Shown here in pieces: positions 48,166 to 58,108 of a DNA stretch of 64,000 nucleotides (within the stretch, counting starts at the first letter, position 1; the number at the start of each line of letters is the position of its first letter). The notes beneath the pieces were generated by a model. That model did no database searches. It was given only the letters and a program-made list of their open reading frames with translations, and was not told the origin of the DNA. The stretch covers positions 1 to 64,000 of the forward strand of contig NZ_WIJP01000014.1 of assembly GCF_009496155.1 (NCBI RefSeq), given 5' to 3'. A program made the translations under genes and the position numbers. Source of the stretch: Streptococcus mitis (GTDB lineage Bacteria; Bacillota; Bacilli; Lactobacillales; Streptococcaceae).

Positions 48166-49446
48166 TTAAAAGCCTAGTTTTTCAAAGATTTCTGAGAAGT
48201 TTTGGCTGATAGCCTCAAGTGACACTTGCACTTCTTCTCGGGTTTGGTTGTTCTTGACCGTCACTTGTCCGCTTTCGACTTCACTCTCTCCTAGGGTGAT
48301 GAGGGTCTTAGCCGCAAAGACATCAGCTGACTTGAACTGAGCTTTGAGCTTACGGTTGAGGTAATCACGCTCTGCTTTGAATCCTTGTTGGCGAAGGACT
48401 TGCACCAACTCCAAGGCCTTGACATTTGCTCCTTGACCCAAGACTGCGATATAGATATCTAGGGCGTTCTCGATAGGGAGGGCCACACCTTGCTTTTCAA
48501 GGATAAGAAGCAGGCGCTCTACACCAAGTCCAAAACCAAATCCAGCAGTTTCAGGGCCTCCAAAATAAGAAACCAAACCATCGTAACGGCCACCCGCACA
48601 GACTGTCAGGTCATTGCCCTCAATCTCAGTGATAAACTCGAAAATAGTGTGATTGTAGTAGTCCAGACCACGTACCATATTGGTATCGATGATATAGTCT
48701 ACTCCAAGATTTTCCAACATCTGACGCACAGCATCAAAATGAGCTTGGCTTTCTTCATCAAGGAAGTCCAAGATAGAAGGCGCATTCTCTACTGCTACCT
48801 TGTCTTCTTTTTCCTTAGAGTCCAAGACACGGAGAGGATTTTCCTCCAAGCGACGTTGGCTATCCTTAGACAAGGTTTCCTTGAGCGGTGTCAAATAGTC
48901 AATTAAGGCTTGACGGTAGGCCGCACGGCTCTCAGGATTTCCAAGAGTGTTAAGATGTAATTTGACACCTTGGATACCGATTTCTTTCAAGAAATGGGCC
49001 GCCATCGCGATTGTTTCCACATCGGTAGCTGGATTGCTAGAGCCAAAACACTCAACACCAATCTGGTGGAATTGGCGCAAACGCCCTGCCTGTGGACGCT
49101 CATAGCGGAACATTGGGCCCATGTAGTAGAATTTACTTGGCTTTTGCACTTCTGGGGCGAAGAGTTTATTTTCCACATAGGAACGGACAACGGGCGCAGT
49201 TCCTTCTGGACGGAGGGTAATATGACGGTCACCCTTGTCATAGAAATCGTACATTTCCTTAGTTACGATATCCGTTGTATCTCCGACAGAGCGACTGATA
49301 ACCTCGTAATGCTCAAAAATGGGCGTGCGCACTTCTGCATAGTTGTAGCGCTTGAAAATCTCACGGGCAAAGCCCTCAACGTACTGCCATTTGGCAGATT
49401 CAGCAGGTAAAATATCCTGCGTTCCTTTTGGTTTTTGTAATTTCAT
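48166..49446 (-). CDS. hisS: Histidyl-tRNA synthetase
   Basis: A 426-residue class II synthetase. Motif 2 reads [20 protein letters not shown] (about 112-131), the histidine-specific loops are [11 protein letters not shown] and CAGGRYDGL, and motif 3 is [13 protein letters not shown]. The C-terminal anticodon-binding domain begins near residue 325. It is transcribed alone, with a terminator downstream and no T-box. Confidence 0.97.
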   Translation of the reverse strand: MKLQKPKGTQDILPAESAKWQYVEGFAREIFKRYNYAEVRTPIFEHYEVISRSVGDTTDIVTKEMYDFYDKGDRHITLRPEGTAPVVRSYVENKLFAPEVQKPSKFYYMGPMFRYERPQAGRLRQFHQIGVECFGSSNPATDVETIAMAAHFLKEIGIQGVKLHLNTLGNPESRAAYRQALIDYLTPLKETLSKDSQRRLEENPLRVLDSKEKEDKVAVENAPSILDFLDEESQAHFDAVRQMLENLGVDYIIDTNMVRGLDYYNHTIFEFITEIEGNDLTVCAGGRYDGLVSYFGGPETAGFGFGLGVERLLLILEKQGVALPIENALDIYIAVLGQGANVKALELVQVLRQQGFKAERDYLNRKLKAQFKSADVFAAKTLITLGESEVESGQVTVKNNQTREEVQVSLEAISQNFSEIFEKLGF

Positions 49447-49523
49447 AGGGAATCCTCTTTAAACTTAATAGTCTTATTTTACCATAAATAGAGGGATTAA
49501 AACAGTAAGAAAAAAATCAGGAT

Positions 49524-50771
49524 TTAGAGATCATTTTTGAGATTAATAACTGTCAAAAGAATAGCTAGCAAGGAAAGACCAACAAATAGCATCCAAGTCA
49601 ACTGTATATTCCATACAGCTATAAGTGAAAAACAAGCTGTTCCCACGGGTATGGATAAGGTGAACAATAAACCTAAAAAATTACTGGTACGAGCTAGAAC
49701 CTCTGGAGCTAGATTTTTCAGGAGCATGGCACTAATCTTTGGTTGAACTTTACCAGACACATACAGAGTTGAACAGAGAAATAGTAAACCAAGTACGACT
49801 TGATTGAATAAATTAGCTAGAGCAACTAGACTGAGTCCTACGGTCGCCCACATCATCAATCTAGGCAGGGACTGCTGCCCAAAATAATCATTGCCCGTAA
49901 GGCTACTGATGATGATTGCTAACAAAGCACAGAATTGACTGATAAATAATGCCTCTGTGTAAGAAAAATTCAAGAGAGAATGGCTCAAAAAGAAGATATT
50001 GTAGATGCCTCCTAAGGAACCACCCAAGGCATTGATAAGCAAGACAGCAAAGATCATGAATCCAAAGTTTTTCTGTCCACCTTTAAGAAAAACAAGGCGT
50101 AAATTTCGGTAAATTGTTAGGAACTGATCTTTGATAGAAAGCTTCTCATTTTTTAGTGATTCACCATCAGCAGATGACATTGACAGGCTCAATTTGCTTT
50201 TTCCTAAAAAGAGAACAGAGGCTGATACGAGGAAAAAGCAGGCATTGATTCCCGCAACGAGGGAAAAATTGTTGACTGATAGACCTAAGAGCCAGACTCC
50301 AAAAGCTTGACCACCAATAGCTGAAATATAGGTGATGAACTGGGAAAAAGAGTAAGCCTCCATCAGATCATCTTCAGCTACTTTTTCCTTAATAAGAGGC
50401 ATGCGCAAACCACCTGCAAAATCACTGATCACATCACTAATGACATTGATTAAACACAGGCTAGAAAAGGCAAATAAACTAGCTTGCTGAACAACTAAAG
50501 CTGCTAGAAAAAATAAAATCGCCTGAAACAAACCACTATAGACCATCCATTTGACCTTGGCCCTCGTATAATCTGCCCGAATCCCTACAAAAACTGTAAA
50601 GAGAGTCGGAAGAAGCATGACAATATTCGCCATAGCAACAGCAAAGGAGGCTTGTGGCAAGGTCGATGCATAGACGATAAAGACCAGGTTGAAAATCGAA
50701 GCACCAAAAGCATTGAAGAAGCGTGACAAAGTCAAGAGACGATAAGCTTGATTTCTAAACAATAATTTCAT
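49524..50771 (-). CDS. MFS transporter
   Basis: A 415-residue major facilitator protein with twelve predicted helices. The loop 2-3 motif appears as GIRADYTRAKVKW, a degenerate form of the GxLxDRxGRR signature. It resembles macrolide or multidrug efflux-type MFS proteins, but the substrate is unknown. An extended -10 TGCTATACT lies upstream. The Rgg gene lies 200 bases upstream on the same strand and may regulate it. Confidence 0.85.
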   Translation of the reverse strand: MKLLFRNQAYRLLTLSRFFNAFGASIFNLVFIVYASTLPQASFAVAMANIVMLLPTLFTVFVGIRADYTRAKVKWMVYSGLFQAILFFLAALVVQQASLFAFSSLCLINVISDVISDFAGGLRMPLIKEKVAEDDLMEAYSFSQFITYISAIGGQAFGVWLLGLSVNNFSLVAGINACFFLVSASVLFLGKSKLSLSMSSADGESLKNEKLSIKDQFLTIYRNLRLVFLKGGQKNFGFMIFAVLLINALGGSLGGIYNIFFLSHSLLNFSYTEALFISQFCALLAIIISSLTGNDYFGQQSLPRLMMWATVGLSLVALANLFNQVVLGLLFLCSTLYVSGKVQPKISAMLLKNLAPEVLARTSNFLGLLFTLSIPVGTACFSLIAVWNIQLTWMLFVGLSLLAILLTVINLKNDL

Positions 50772-50881
50772 AGGTAATCCCCCTTCTTGTTAGAAGTTTT
50801 ATGTGAAGTATGACTATAGTATAGCACTTAGAAATTTTAGAGGAAAAACTTTTGAATATATGCAACAAATGAAATGAGCAA

Positions 50882-50935
50882 AAAGAAACGATAGAATTTC
50901 TCCAGTGACACGAGAGAGCCCAACAGTTCTATCGC
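50882..50935 (-). terminator. Probable rgg terminator
   Basis: The minus-strand arms CGATAGAA/TTCTATCG (50927-50934 with 50889-50896) enclose a long, partly paired loop and are followed by TTTCTTTTTG. Confidence 0.6.
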
Positions 50936-50971
50936 TTCAAATTTCAAATTATTTTCTTAGTTTGCAAATAT

Positions 50972-51823
50972 TCAACAATCGGTCGTATTTCTATAGTATT
51001 CAGCAGATTTATTACAGCCAAGCATCTCAAAAATATGGACAGCATCTTCCATCTTTTTCTGGCCTTCCTTGACTCTACCTTGCTTGCTATCAAGGAGACC
51101 GTCAGCCCACAAATAGACAATTCGAAAATAGGTTTCATTTTCATTGTAGAAATGCTCTTCGATAACACGTTTAAAATAAGAGGCATTGGTAAATTCTTCA
51201 CACTCAATGCTGGCTAAAAAGCCATTCAATAGTATAGTGTGAAAAAGGTTTCGATTGCCAGACATTTCCATTAGAAAATCAGATTTTCGTACCATCTCTC
51301 TAACATACCTAGTGAAAAGAGAAACAGATAGAAATGGTGAACTGACTGAAAATAAATTGAGTTCATAGATTCCCCAGATTTCGGTAGAAAACAAATAATC
51401 ATGAAGGACTTTCCCCTCCTCTGCCGTTAACTCTACCCTTTCGTCCATGCTCTTCATATAAGACTTTATAAGAATGGCATTTAGAATATGTTTCTGTTTG
51501 TTTTGAGAATGGGCATGCTTTTGATACTCCCTACGATACAAGTCCTCAAGAGGTGCTATATTCTTTGGATCCAAGACATCTATGATTTCTTTTCTCAACT
51601 TAGAATCCGTATCATACTGAAAACCTCTCGCCAGAAAGAGGATTTCCTCCACACTGGCAGATATATTTCCCAGAGCAAATAGAAACTTTTCCACCGAAAG
51701 TTCACTCTGACCAGTTTCAAAGCGGGATAACATGGACGGCGAAAATTGTCCCCCAGTTGCTTGTCTCAGCGAGATATGTCTTGACTCTCGTAGTTGTCTA
51801 AAGACTTTTCCAATCTGCTCCAT
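50972..51823 (-). CDS. Rgg/GadR/MutR-family transcriptional regulator
   Basis: A 283-residue protein with an N-terminal XRE helix-turn-helix (HISLRQATGGQFSPSMLSRF, about 16-35) and a C-terminal TPR-like repeat domain that in this family binds short peptide pheromones. No SHP-type pheromone ORF was found in the flanking 200 bases, so it may be a stand-alone Rgg or sense a peptide made elsewhere. The adjacent MFS gene is a plausible target. Confidence 0.85.
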   Translation of the reverse strand: MEQIGKVFRQLRESRHISLRQATGGQFSPSMLSRFETGQSELSVEKFLFALGNISASVEEILFLARGFQYDTDSKLRKEIIDVLDPKNIAPLEDLYRREYQKHAHSQNKQKHILNAILIKSYMKSMDERVELTAEEGKVLHDYLFSTEIWGIYELNLFSVSSPFLSVSLFTRYVREMVRKSDFLMEMSGNRNLFHTILLNGFLASIECEEFTNASYFKRVIEEHFYNENETYFRIVYLWADGLLDSKQGRVKEGQKKMEDAVHIFEMLGCNKSAEYYRNTTDC

Positions 51824-51947
51824 AGGCTTCCCCTTGATTCAGTGTTTTCTTTATATTATCATATTTTTCCAGAAAATTCATCAAAAACTTGCCAAATTGT
51901 CAGAATTATGAGAAAATAGAGGATATTTATCATGTGGAGGGACTGCT

Positions 51948-52289
51948 ATGAGAGAGGATATCAAAATCAATGACCGTGCTTTGGCCTTAAAAGACCAAAT
52001 TATCGAAAAACTAGAGAAGGTTTTTGATACAGATGTGGAATTGGATGTGTACAATCTAGGATTGATTTATGAAATTAATCTGGACGAAACAGGCCTCTGC
52101 AAAATTGTCATGACCTTCACCGATACTGCCTGTGATTGCGCAGAAAGTTTGCCTATCGAAATCGTGGCAGGTCTGAAACAAATCGAGGGTATCGAAGATG
52201 TCAAGGTTGAAGTTACCTGGTCGCCTGCTTGGAAGATTACACGAATCAGTCGCTACGGTCGTATTGCCCTTGGACTGCCACCTCGTTAA
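51948..52289 (+). CDS. DUF59/MIP18-family metal-sulfur cluster assembly factor
   Basis: A 113-residue protein of the PaaD/SufT-like fold. The conserved DVYNLGLIYEI segment (about residues 36-46) and TDTACDCAESLPIEI with a reactive Cys in the TxTxxxC region are visible. Such proteins help insert iron-sulfur clusters. The neighbour ilvD encodes a 4Fe-4S or 2Fe-2S dehydratase, a possible client (inference). GGAGGG precedes the ATG. Confidence 0.85.
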   Translation: MREDIKINDRALALKDQIIEKLEKVFDTDVELDVYNLGLIYEINLDETGLCKIVMTFTDTACDCAESLPIEIVAGLKQIEGIEDVKVEVTWSPAWKITRISRYGRIALGLPPR

Positions 52290-52318
52290 TCAGGTAAATC
52301 ACTTTTGAAGATAAAAAT

Positions 52319-52345
52319 AAGCAAGCCGAAGTTGGCTTGCTTTTT
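52319..52345 (+). terminator. Terminator after the DUF59 gene
   Basis: The stem GCAAGCC/GGCTTGC (52321-52327 with 52334-52340) is followed by T5. Confidence 0.88.
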
Positions 52346-52541
52346 GAGACTCAATGAAAATTAAAGAGCAAACTAGGAAACTAGCCGCAGGTTGCTCAAA
52401 GCACTGCTTTGAGGTTGTAAATAGAACTGACGAAGTCAGCTCAAAACACTGTTTTGAGGTTGCAGATAGAACTGACGAAGTCAGTAACATATATACGGCA
52501 AGGCGACGTTGACGTGGTTTGAAGAGATTTTCGAAGAGTAT
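52346..52541 (+). repeat. BOX element with two boxB units (C-B-B-A)
   Basis: boxC starts ACTCAATGAAAATTAAAGAG. Two consecutive boxB copies each contain TAGAACTGACGAAGTCAG (about 52423 and 52468). boxA holds CGGCAAGGCGACGTTGACG and ends TTTTCGAAGAGTAT. It lies between the DUF59 terminator and the ilvD 3' end. Confidence 0.93.
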
Positions 52542-52545
52542 GAGT

Positions 52546-54249
52546 TTATTTTTTACCTGACTTGTCCATATTCCAGAAGTCTGTCACGGCTCCGCGTGAA
52601 GCAGATGATACGATATGAGCGTATTTACCGAGGACACCACGGCTGTAAAGTGGTGGCAAGGTTGTTTCTGCCTTACGTTTTTCAAGTTCTTCTTCGGATA
52701 CTGCCATGGAAATTTCTTTGGTATCTTGGTCAACTGTAACGATATCGCCTGTACGAAGGTAGGCAATTGGTCCACCATCCTGAGCTTCAGGAGCGATATG
52801 TCCAACAACCAGACCATAAGTACCACCAGAGAAACGTCCGTCTGTCAAGAGGGCAACCTTGTCTCCTTGACCTTTACCGACGATCATTGATGAAAGTGAC
52901 AGCATCTCAGGCATACCAGGACCACCCTTAGGTCCAACAAAACGAACAACGACTACATCGCCATCAACGATTTCATCTGTCAGAACGGCCTGAATAGCAT
53001 CTTCTTCTGAGTCAAAGACCTTAGCTGGTCCAACGTGACGACGCACTTTAACACCTGATACCTTGGCAACCGCACCGTCAGGAGCAAGGTTCCCGTTCAA
53101 GATGATAAGCGGACCGTCTGCACGTTTTGGATTTTCAAGTGGCATGATGACTTTTTGACCTGGTGTGAGGTCTGCAAAGTCAGCCAAGTTTTCAGCAACA
53201 GTCTTACCAGTACATGTGATGCGGTCTCCGTGAAGGAACCCATTTGCTAACAAGTACTTCATAACCGCAGGGACACCACCAACTTCGTAGAGGTCTTGGA
53301 AGACATACTGACCAGATGGTTTCAAGTCGGCCAAGTGAGGCACACGCTCTTGGATCGTATTGAAGTCCTCAAGTGACAAGTCAACATTGGCAGCATGAGC
53401 AATGGCAAGCAAGTGAAGAGTGGCATTTGTAGAACCACCGAGAGCCATGGTTACAGTGATAGCATCTTCAAAGGCTTCACGAGTCAAAATATCTGATGGT
53501 TTGAGACCAAGTTCCAACATCTTAACAACAGCACGTCCTGCTGCTTCGATATCTTCTTTCTTATCAGCTGATTCAGCTGGGTGAGAGGATGACCCTGGCA
53601 AACTCATCCCTAGAACTTCGATAGCTGTCGCCATGGTATTAGCTGTGTACATACCACCACAGCCACCAGGGCCAGGGCAGGCATTACATTCAAGACGCTT
53701 CACATCCTCAGCGGTCATATCACCGTGGTTCCATTTCCCAATCCCCTCAAAAACAGAAACCAAGTCGATGTCTTTGCCATCAAGATTTCCCGGTGCAATA
53801 GTTCCACCATAGGCGAAAATAGCCGGAATATCCATATTGGCAATAGCAATCATGGATCCAGGCATGTTCTTATCACAGCCACCGATAGCGACGAAGGCAT
53901 CCACGTTGTGGCCACCCATAGCTGCCTCGATTGAGTCCGCAATGATGTCACGAGATGTCAAAGAGAAACGCATACCAGGCGTTCCCATGGCAATCCCGTC
54001 CGCTACAGTGATAGTCCCAAACTGCACAGGCCAAGCACCTGCAGATTTGACACCTTCTTTAGCCAATTTCCCAAAATCATGCAAGTGGATGTTACATGGT
54101 GTATTTTCCGCCCAAGTCGAAATAACCCCAACAATCGGTGTTTCAAAGTCCTTATCTGTCATACCAGTCGCACGAAGCATGGCACGGTTTGGTGATTTAA
54201 CCATACTGTCATAAATGCTACTGCGGTGACGTGTATCTAATTCAGTCAT
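52546..54249 (-). CDS. ilvD: Dihydroxy-acid dehydratase
   Basis: A 567-residue enzyme of branched-chain amino acid and pantothenate synthesis that converts dihydroxy-acids to 2-keto acids. Fe-S ligand regions [10 protein letters not shown] and [17 protein letters not shown] are present, with [14 protein letters not shown] near the C terminus. It stands alone here, away from other ilv genes. The upstream region to rpmF (54250-54479) holds divergent promoters and no gene. Confidence 0.97.
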   Translation of the reverse strand: MTELDTRHRSSIYDSMVKSPNRAMLRATGMTDKDFETPIVGVISTWAENTPCNIHLHDFGKLAKEGVKSAGAWPVQFGTITVADGIAMGTPGMRFSLTSRDIIADSIEAAMGGHNVDAFVAIGGCDKNMPGSMIAIANMDIPAIFAYGGTIAPGNLDGKDIDLVSVFEGIGKWNHGDMTAEDVKRLECNACPGPGGCGGMYTANTMATAIEVLGMSLPGSSSHPAESADKKEDIEAAGRAVVKMLELGLKPSDILTREAFEDAITVTMALGGSTNATLHLLAIAHAANVDLSLEDFNTIQERVPHLADLKPSGQYVFQDLYEVGGVPAVMKYLLANGFLHGDRITCTGKTVAENLADFADLTPGQKVIMPLENPKRADGPLIILNGNLAPDGAVAKVSGVKVRRHVGPAKVFDSEEDAIQAVLTDEIVDGDVVVVRFVGPKGGPGMPEMLSLSSMIVGKGQGDKVALLTDGRFSGGTYGLVVGHIAPEAQDGGPIAYLRTGDIVTVDQDTKEISMAVSEEELEKRKAETTLPPLYSRGVLGKYAHIVSSASRGAVTDFWNMDKSGKK

Positions 54250-54479
54250 TTATTCCCTCCCATTTCAGTTCTTACTATTATAGCACATTTTAAAAGCAAT
54301 GAACAGAAGAAAATTCTTGAATTTTCAGAAAATTTCGATTAATTAGTTTAACGACCTTCTAATTTTTTCATCTTTTTTTGTCAAGTAACTTTACTTTACA
54401 AAAAAAATGTGTTATCCTAGTATGGTTGATGAAAATCAGTAGATTGAATCGAATATAAATACCTAAAGGAGAAATCAAA

Positions 54480-54662
54480 ATGGCAGTACCTGCACGTCGC
54501 ACTTCAAAAGCGAAGAAAAACAAACGTCGTACACACTACAAAGTAACAGCTCCATCTGTAAACTTTGACGAAACTACTGGAGATTACTCACGTTCTCACC
54601 GTGTATCACTTAAAGGATACTACAAAGGACGTAAAATCGCTAAAGCTGCATCAGCTGAATAA
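54480..54662 (+). CDS. rpmF: 50S ribosomal protein bL32 (zinc-free type)
   Basis: A 60-residue ribosomal protein, [20 protein letters not shown] at the start. It lacks the CxxC pairs of zinc-binding bL32, so it is the C-minus form. AAAGGAG precedes the ATG. A likely promoter TTTACT-17-TATCCT lies at about 54390-54418. rpmG follows 15 bases downstream. Confidence 0.97.
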
Positions 54663-54677
54663 TAGAAGGGAGATACC

Positions 54678-54827
54678 ATGCGCGTAAATATTACACTTGA
54701 ACACAAAGAATCTGGTGAACGCTTGTACCTTACTTCTAAAAACAAACGTAACACTCCAGACCGTCTTCAATTGAAGAAATACTCACCAAAACTTCGCAAA
54801 CACGTTGTGTTTACAGAAGTTAAGTAA
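54678..54827 (+). CDS. rpmG: 50S ribosomal protein bL33 (zinc-free type)
   Basis: A 49-residue protein starting [20 protein letters not shown] and ending HVVFTEVK. The positions that hold CxxC in the zinc form read HKES, so this is the C-minus form, matching its partner bL32. AGGGAGA precedes the ATG. The rpmF-rpmG operon ends at 54854-54880. Confidence 0.96.
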
Positions 54828-54853
54828 GCATTCAATAAGAATTAATACAGAAG

Positions 54854-54880
54854 AAAAACGCTTGAACAGCGTTTTTTCTT
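54854..54880 (+). terminator. rpmF-rpmG terminator
   Basis: The stem AAAACGCT/AGCGTTTT at 54855-54875 with a five-base loop, followed by T and TCTTTTG. Confidence 0.92.
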
Positions 54881-54964
54881 TTGTTAATTTCAGTATATTG
54901 CAATAAACATCAACCGAATCACCACATTTTTTGAAATAAGAATAATGATTCGGATATTTAAAAT

Positions 54965-55000
54965 AAGAGGAACTTTAGTGTAAAGCTCCTCTTTTTGTTA
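54965..55000 (+). terminator. Second, unassigned plus-strand terminator
   Basis: AAGAGGA/TCCTCTT with an inner CTTTA/TAAAG helix, followed by TTTTG. No gene lies between this hairpin and the rpmG terminator; the interval 54880-54965 contains only a CCGAATCA/TGATTCGG pair. The remaining gap to 55299 is AT-rich with nothing recognisable. Confidence 0.6.
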
Positions 55001-55299
55001 TTTTTTCTTTTACTTACAAATCATAAGACCTGGTTTGATAGAGAGAAATTTCAGCATATAACAAAATCATACTATAACAGCTTTAAACACACTTCTTATT
55101 TTTGTTTTGTATTATACTCTTTGATAGACCTGAACTTTCGACAACTAACATCTGCTAAACCACATTTTTTCTTATTTTCTTAATATTTTTATAATCAATA
55201 TTAACTTGATTTTGGTCACACCTATTTGATGATTTCAAAATAAATGGTTAGTTTGAGAGGTAAGTCAATATAATTTCTATCCACATTGTTGTAACTAAC

Positions 55300-57069
55300 T
55301 CAAGGCTCTACAACTTTATCTCGTTCAGTATTTATAACATATAACTTAATGTATTGGGCTCCCCATGTTTCTAGAGTCTGTTTGAATTTATCAATTTCAT
55401 CTTGATGATAACTATCAAAATAGACATTAAAGCCTTTTAATTCTTTAAATAGTTTTTTAAAATACAGGGAGTCAACTGAATGTTCATCACTGAGATTAAA
55501 ACCTATGAAATAAATATTTTCAATATCTTTCAGATTTTCAAAAAATGTTAAATTCTCAACATAATGTTTACTGGTATCCTTTTTCATTACATTTACTATC
55601 TCAATTATAAAATCATTAACTGAAAAAGGATTTTGTTCGTAATTCTTTAATTTTTCATCTTTACCATGCCCAACAATAAACTTATTCTCATTAATACTTC
55701 CATGAATATGACAAACTTGATAATTTTCAACATTATAAACATCTTCTAGTACATTAGTATAATTGAAAGTTAAGAAATAACTGTCTCTAATATGCTTTTG
55801 AATGGTTTTTTTAGTAGCAACTATACGTGAAGTGTCCAACGATCGAATCCACTCTGAAAAAAGTTTGAATGTTGCGATTTGATATGCTGATTTGAGATTA
55901 TGAACTATTTCTTCAACAGCACTAGCTATACGAAATGGTTCTATATCTCCATGTTTATCTACAAACTCGGTTGATGTAAAAGATAAGATATTGAGTTCAC
56001 CCCAATTTTTTTCAAAATCTTTCCACTCAGGATCGTAATTTTTAAAAGAAATAGTATTAATAACACTATGATAAAAAGCTGCAAGTTCTGCCGTATTATA
56101 TATTTCTTCACCATCATGGTTTAATACTGAACTGGGAATTTCAAATGCTTCTATTTCATCTTCTATAATCTTATTTCTATCTAATTCATCGAGATTGGAT
56201 AATTTAAATACAAAGTCCCTAAACTTAGAATACTGAGACTCAATATTATGAGCTATATCAAATCCATTACCTATAACAAAGAGATTCTTCTTATCTAAAT
56301 TACGAATCTGATAACTTTTAAGAAATCTTTGGTCTTCTTTAGGATTCCCCCTGCTAGAATTTTCTTCTTCGATTAACTTTTTTACTACCTCATATACTTT
56401 ATTAAATGTATTTTCTTTATTTTCAGTGATTAATCTTGGTGAGGTGCTTTTAGCAACGTAATACATATCATTATCTGTTACTTTTATTAATTCTAATAGA
56501 TTTTTAGATACCGATTCATTAAATCTAAACGGAATAAATATATCTCCATCTTTTTTCATTGGTAGAAAAGAGCCATCTGAATCACCTACACAAGTATATA
56601 AATTTTTGTTATTATGTTCAGATATTCCACCTCCCTCTAAAAATTTAGGTAGATGATGGGCTATTACTTTATCATTAAAAATTTTACTACAAAGACTCTC
56701 TTTGAAACGTTCATTTTTGTTCGGCCACTCATATATTTCTTCTGCTTTTATGATTGTATCTATTTCAACTATTTTTGAGTTTCTTCCCGTTTTTGAAACA
56801 AATACTAAATAAACTTCTTCTTTTTTTATCTTTTGACGAATATCCGCTGATAATGCATGATTGGCGTGACAAAAAGAATATAAAAAGTTATTGTTCCAAA
56901 TAAAAGGATCCTCATTATACTTTGTATCTTTAAATCCATCAAAACTAATATTGTATACTTCATTTCCAATTTTTAATTTTTGTTTCACACGAATCGGATG
57001 TCCGATAAATACAATGTTAATACCTTCGCAACTTTTCTTTTCTTCCTCGTTATCTCTAATAGTTTCCAT
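55300..57069 (-). CDS. AbiH-family phage abortive-infection protein with an extra N-terminal domain
   Basis: A 589-residue protein. From about residue 270 the AbiH pattern is clear: NLFVIGNGFDIAHNIESQYS, then LTFNYTNVLEDVY, HIHG and FIGFNLSDEHS. AbiH proteins of lactococci block phage growth; the mechanism is unknown. The first 270 residues (INIVFIGHPIRVKQKL and HANHALSADIRQ among conserved-looking stretches) are not part of ordinary AbiH and were not recognised; they could be a sensor or nuclease-like module. AGGAGA precedes the ATG. It is AT-rich relative to the core genes and is the left edge of the defence island. Confidence 0.8.
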   Translation of the reverse strand: METIRDNEEEKKSCEGINIVFIGHPIRVKQKLKIGNEVYNISFDGFKDTKYNEDPFIWNNNFLYSFCHANHALSADIRQKIKKEEVYLVFVSKTGRNSKIVEIDTIIKAEEIYEWPNKNERFKESLCSKIFNDKVIAHHLPKFLEGGGISEHNNKNLYTCVGDSDGSFLPMKKDGDIFIPFRFNESVSKNLLELIKVTDNDMYYVAKSTSPRLITENKENTFNKVYEVVKKLIEEENSSRGNPKEDQRFLKSYQIRNLDKKNLFVIGNGFDIAHNIESQYSKFRDFVFKLSNLDELDRNKIIEDEIEAFEIPSSVLNHDGEEIYNTAELAAFYHSVINTISFKNYDPEWKDFEKNWGELNILSFTSTEFVDKHGDIEPFRIASAVEEIVHNLKSAYQIATFKLFSEWIRSLDTSRIVATKKTIQKHIRDSYFLTFNYTNVLEDVYNVENYQVCHIHGSINENKFIVGHGKDEKLKNYEQNPFSVNDFIIEIVNVMKKDTSKHYVENLTFFENLKDIENIYFIGFNLSDEHSVDSLYFKKLFKELKGFNVYFDSYHQDEIDKFKQTLETWGAQYIKLYVINTERDKVVEP

Positions 57070-57178
57070 GTATCTCCTATCTTGCTAATTACATTTTAGA
57101 ATTTCAATTTCTAATAGATATCTTTACATCTATTTTATCATATTCATAAAAAGGGCGCTCCATTCAGAAAAGTAATTG

Positions 57179-57223
57179 CTATTATAATAGACATTTTCGG
57201 AATTTTCTATTATAACCGACATT
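57179..57223. repeat. Short direct repeat in a promoter region
   Basis: CTATTATAATAGACATT (57179-57195) and CTATTATAACCGACATT (57207-57223) are spaced 28 bases apart. They lie in the divergent gap between the AbiH gene and the lipoprotein pseudogene and could bind a regulator. Confidence 0.5.
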
Positions 57224-57282
57224 TATTGTATCAATTCTGTAATGATATTTTGGTATACTATATTGAAAAAGGAGGTATATCT

Positions 57283-57644
57283 ATGAAAAAATTTATTTGT
57301 GTGTTGTTTGTGTCGTTCCTAGCTATTTTCCTTATTTCATGCTCCAGTCAAAATAACCAAACTTTAGATGGAGAATATTATTGGATAAACGAAAATCGAA
57401 ATGAACGAGTATTTACGATTTCTGGAAATAAGGGAACAATTGGTAATGGTGAAGCTGATAACTTTGACCTTGATCAAAAGAATAAAAAATTGAATTGAGT
57501 GGTTCACAAATTATAAATCGAACTGAAAGCTATACATTTAAAGATGGAGTATTTACTGTTGATATTAGTGGAACAAAACATGATTACTATTTAAAAGGTA
57601 GTGACGCTTACAATAAAGCATTAAAAAAATATGGATACGACTAG
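57283..57644 (+). pseudogene. Lipoprotein gene with a frameshift in an A run
   Basis: The ATG at 57283 follows AAAGGAGG. The signal MKKFICVLFVSFLAIFLISC ends in a lipobox Cys. The frame stops at 57498 just after the run of six A in AATAAAAAATTG. In the next frame the protein continues as IELSGSQIINRTESYTFKDG and ends KALKKYGYD at 57644. One extra A would restore an intact 120-residue small streptococcal lipoprotein. Either a recent mutation or homopolymer-based switching explains it. Confidence 0.75.
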
Positions 57645-57656
57645 AAAGGATTGGCT

Positions 57657-57956
57657 ATGAATAACTTAGACGAACAATACGAAAATCTGTATGACTTTAT
57701 CAAAAATCTTGAAACATTGATTCAAAAGAATGTTTTTGACAACCAACCTACTGAAGAGGTAAGTATATTTGGAAATGAAGTCATGAATCTTTGTAAATCA
57801 AAGAAGTTTAATATCAACTCAAGTGATCTCTTGTCCCTCAATTCTTTTGTTGAATTGTTTATGAAAGCAAATGAGTCTTCAAAAGGTTATCTAGCTTCAC
57901 AAGTAGAGAGATTTTATATTGAAGTCATTGAGCCAACAAAGGATGAATTATATTAA
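57657..57956 (+). CDS. Hypothetical acidic protein
   Basis: A 99-residue soluble, helical, acidic protein (MNNLDEQYENLYDFIKNLET at the start; no Cys cluster, no membrane segment). The start at 57657 has AAAGGA upstream. It lies 12 bases after the lipoprotein stop and probably shares its transcript; a terminator follows. No family was recognised. In size and charge it could be an immunity-type protein, but there is no direct evidence. Confidence 0.65.
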   Translation: MNNLDEQYENLYDFIKNLETLIQKNVFDNQPTEEVSIFGNEVMNLCKSKKFNINSSDLLSLNSFVELFMKANESSKGYLASQVERFYIEVIEPTKDELY

Positions 57957-57980
57957 CTAACAAAGATTGAGACTATTATA

Positions 57981-58017
57981 ATCAATTACCTATCTACAGA
58001 ATAGGTGATTTTTTCTT
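57981..58017 (+). terminator. Terminator after the 99-residue gene
   Basis: ACCTAT/ATAGGT (57989-58006 region) with flanking ATC/GAT pairing, followed by T6. Confidence 0.75.
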
Positions 58018-58108
58018 TAAAAGTTAAATTAACTTACCGTTTAGCTGATATTTCTCACCATTTAGGATTTTATATTTTTCTATAGACTGTATTTGTTATT
58101 ATAGATTC

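Noticed and set aside
50772..50971. SHP pheromone gene next to rgg
   Set aside because: No short ORF with a basic N terminus, hydrophobic core and ribosome site was found here or upstream of rgg.
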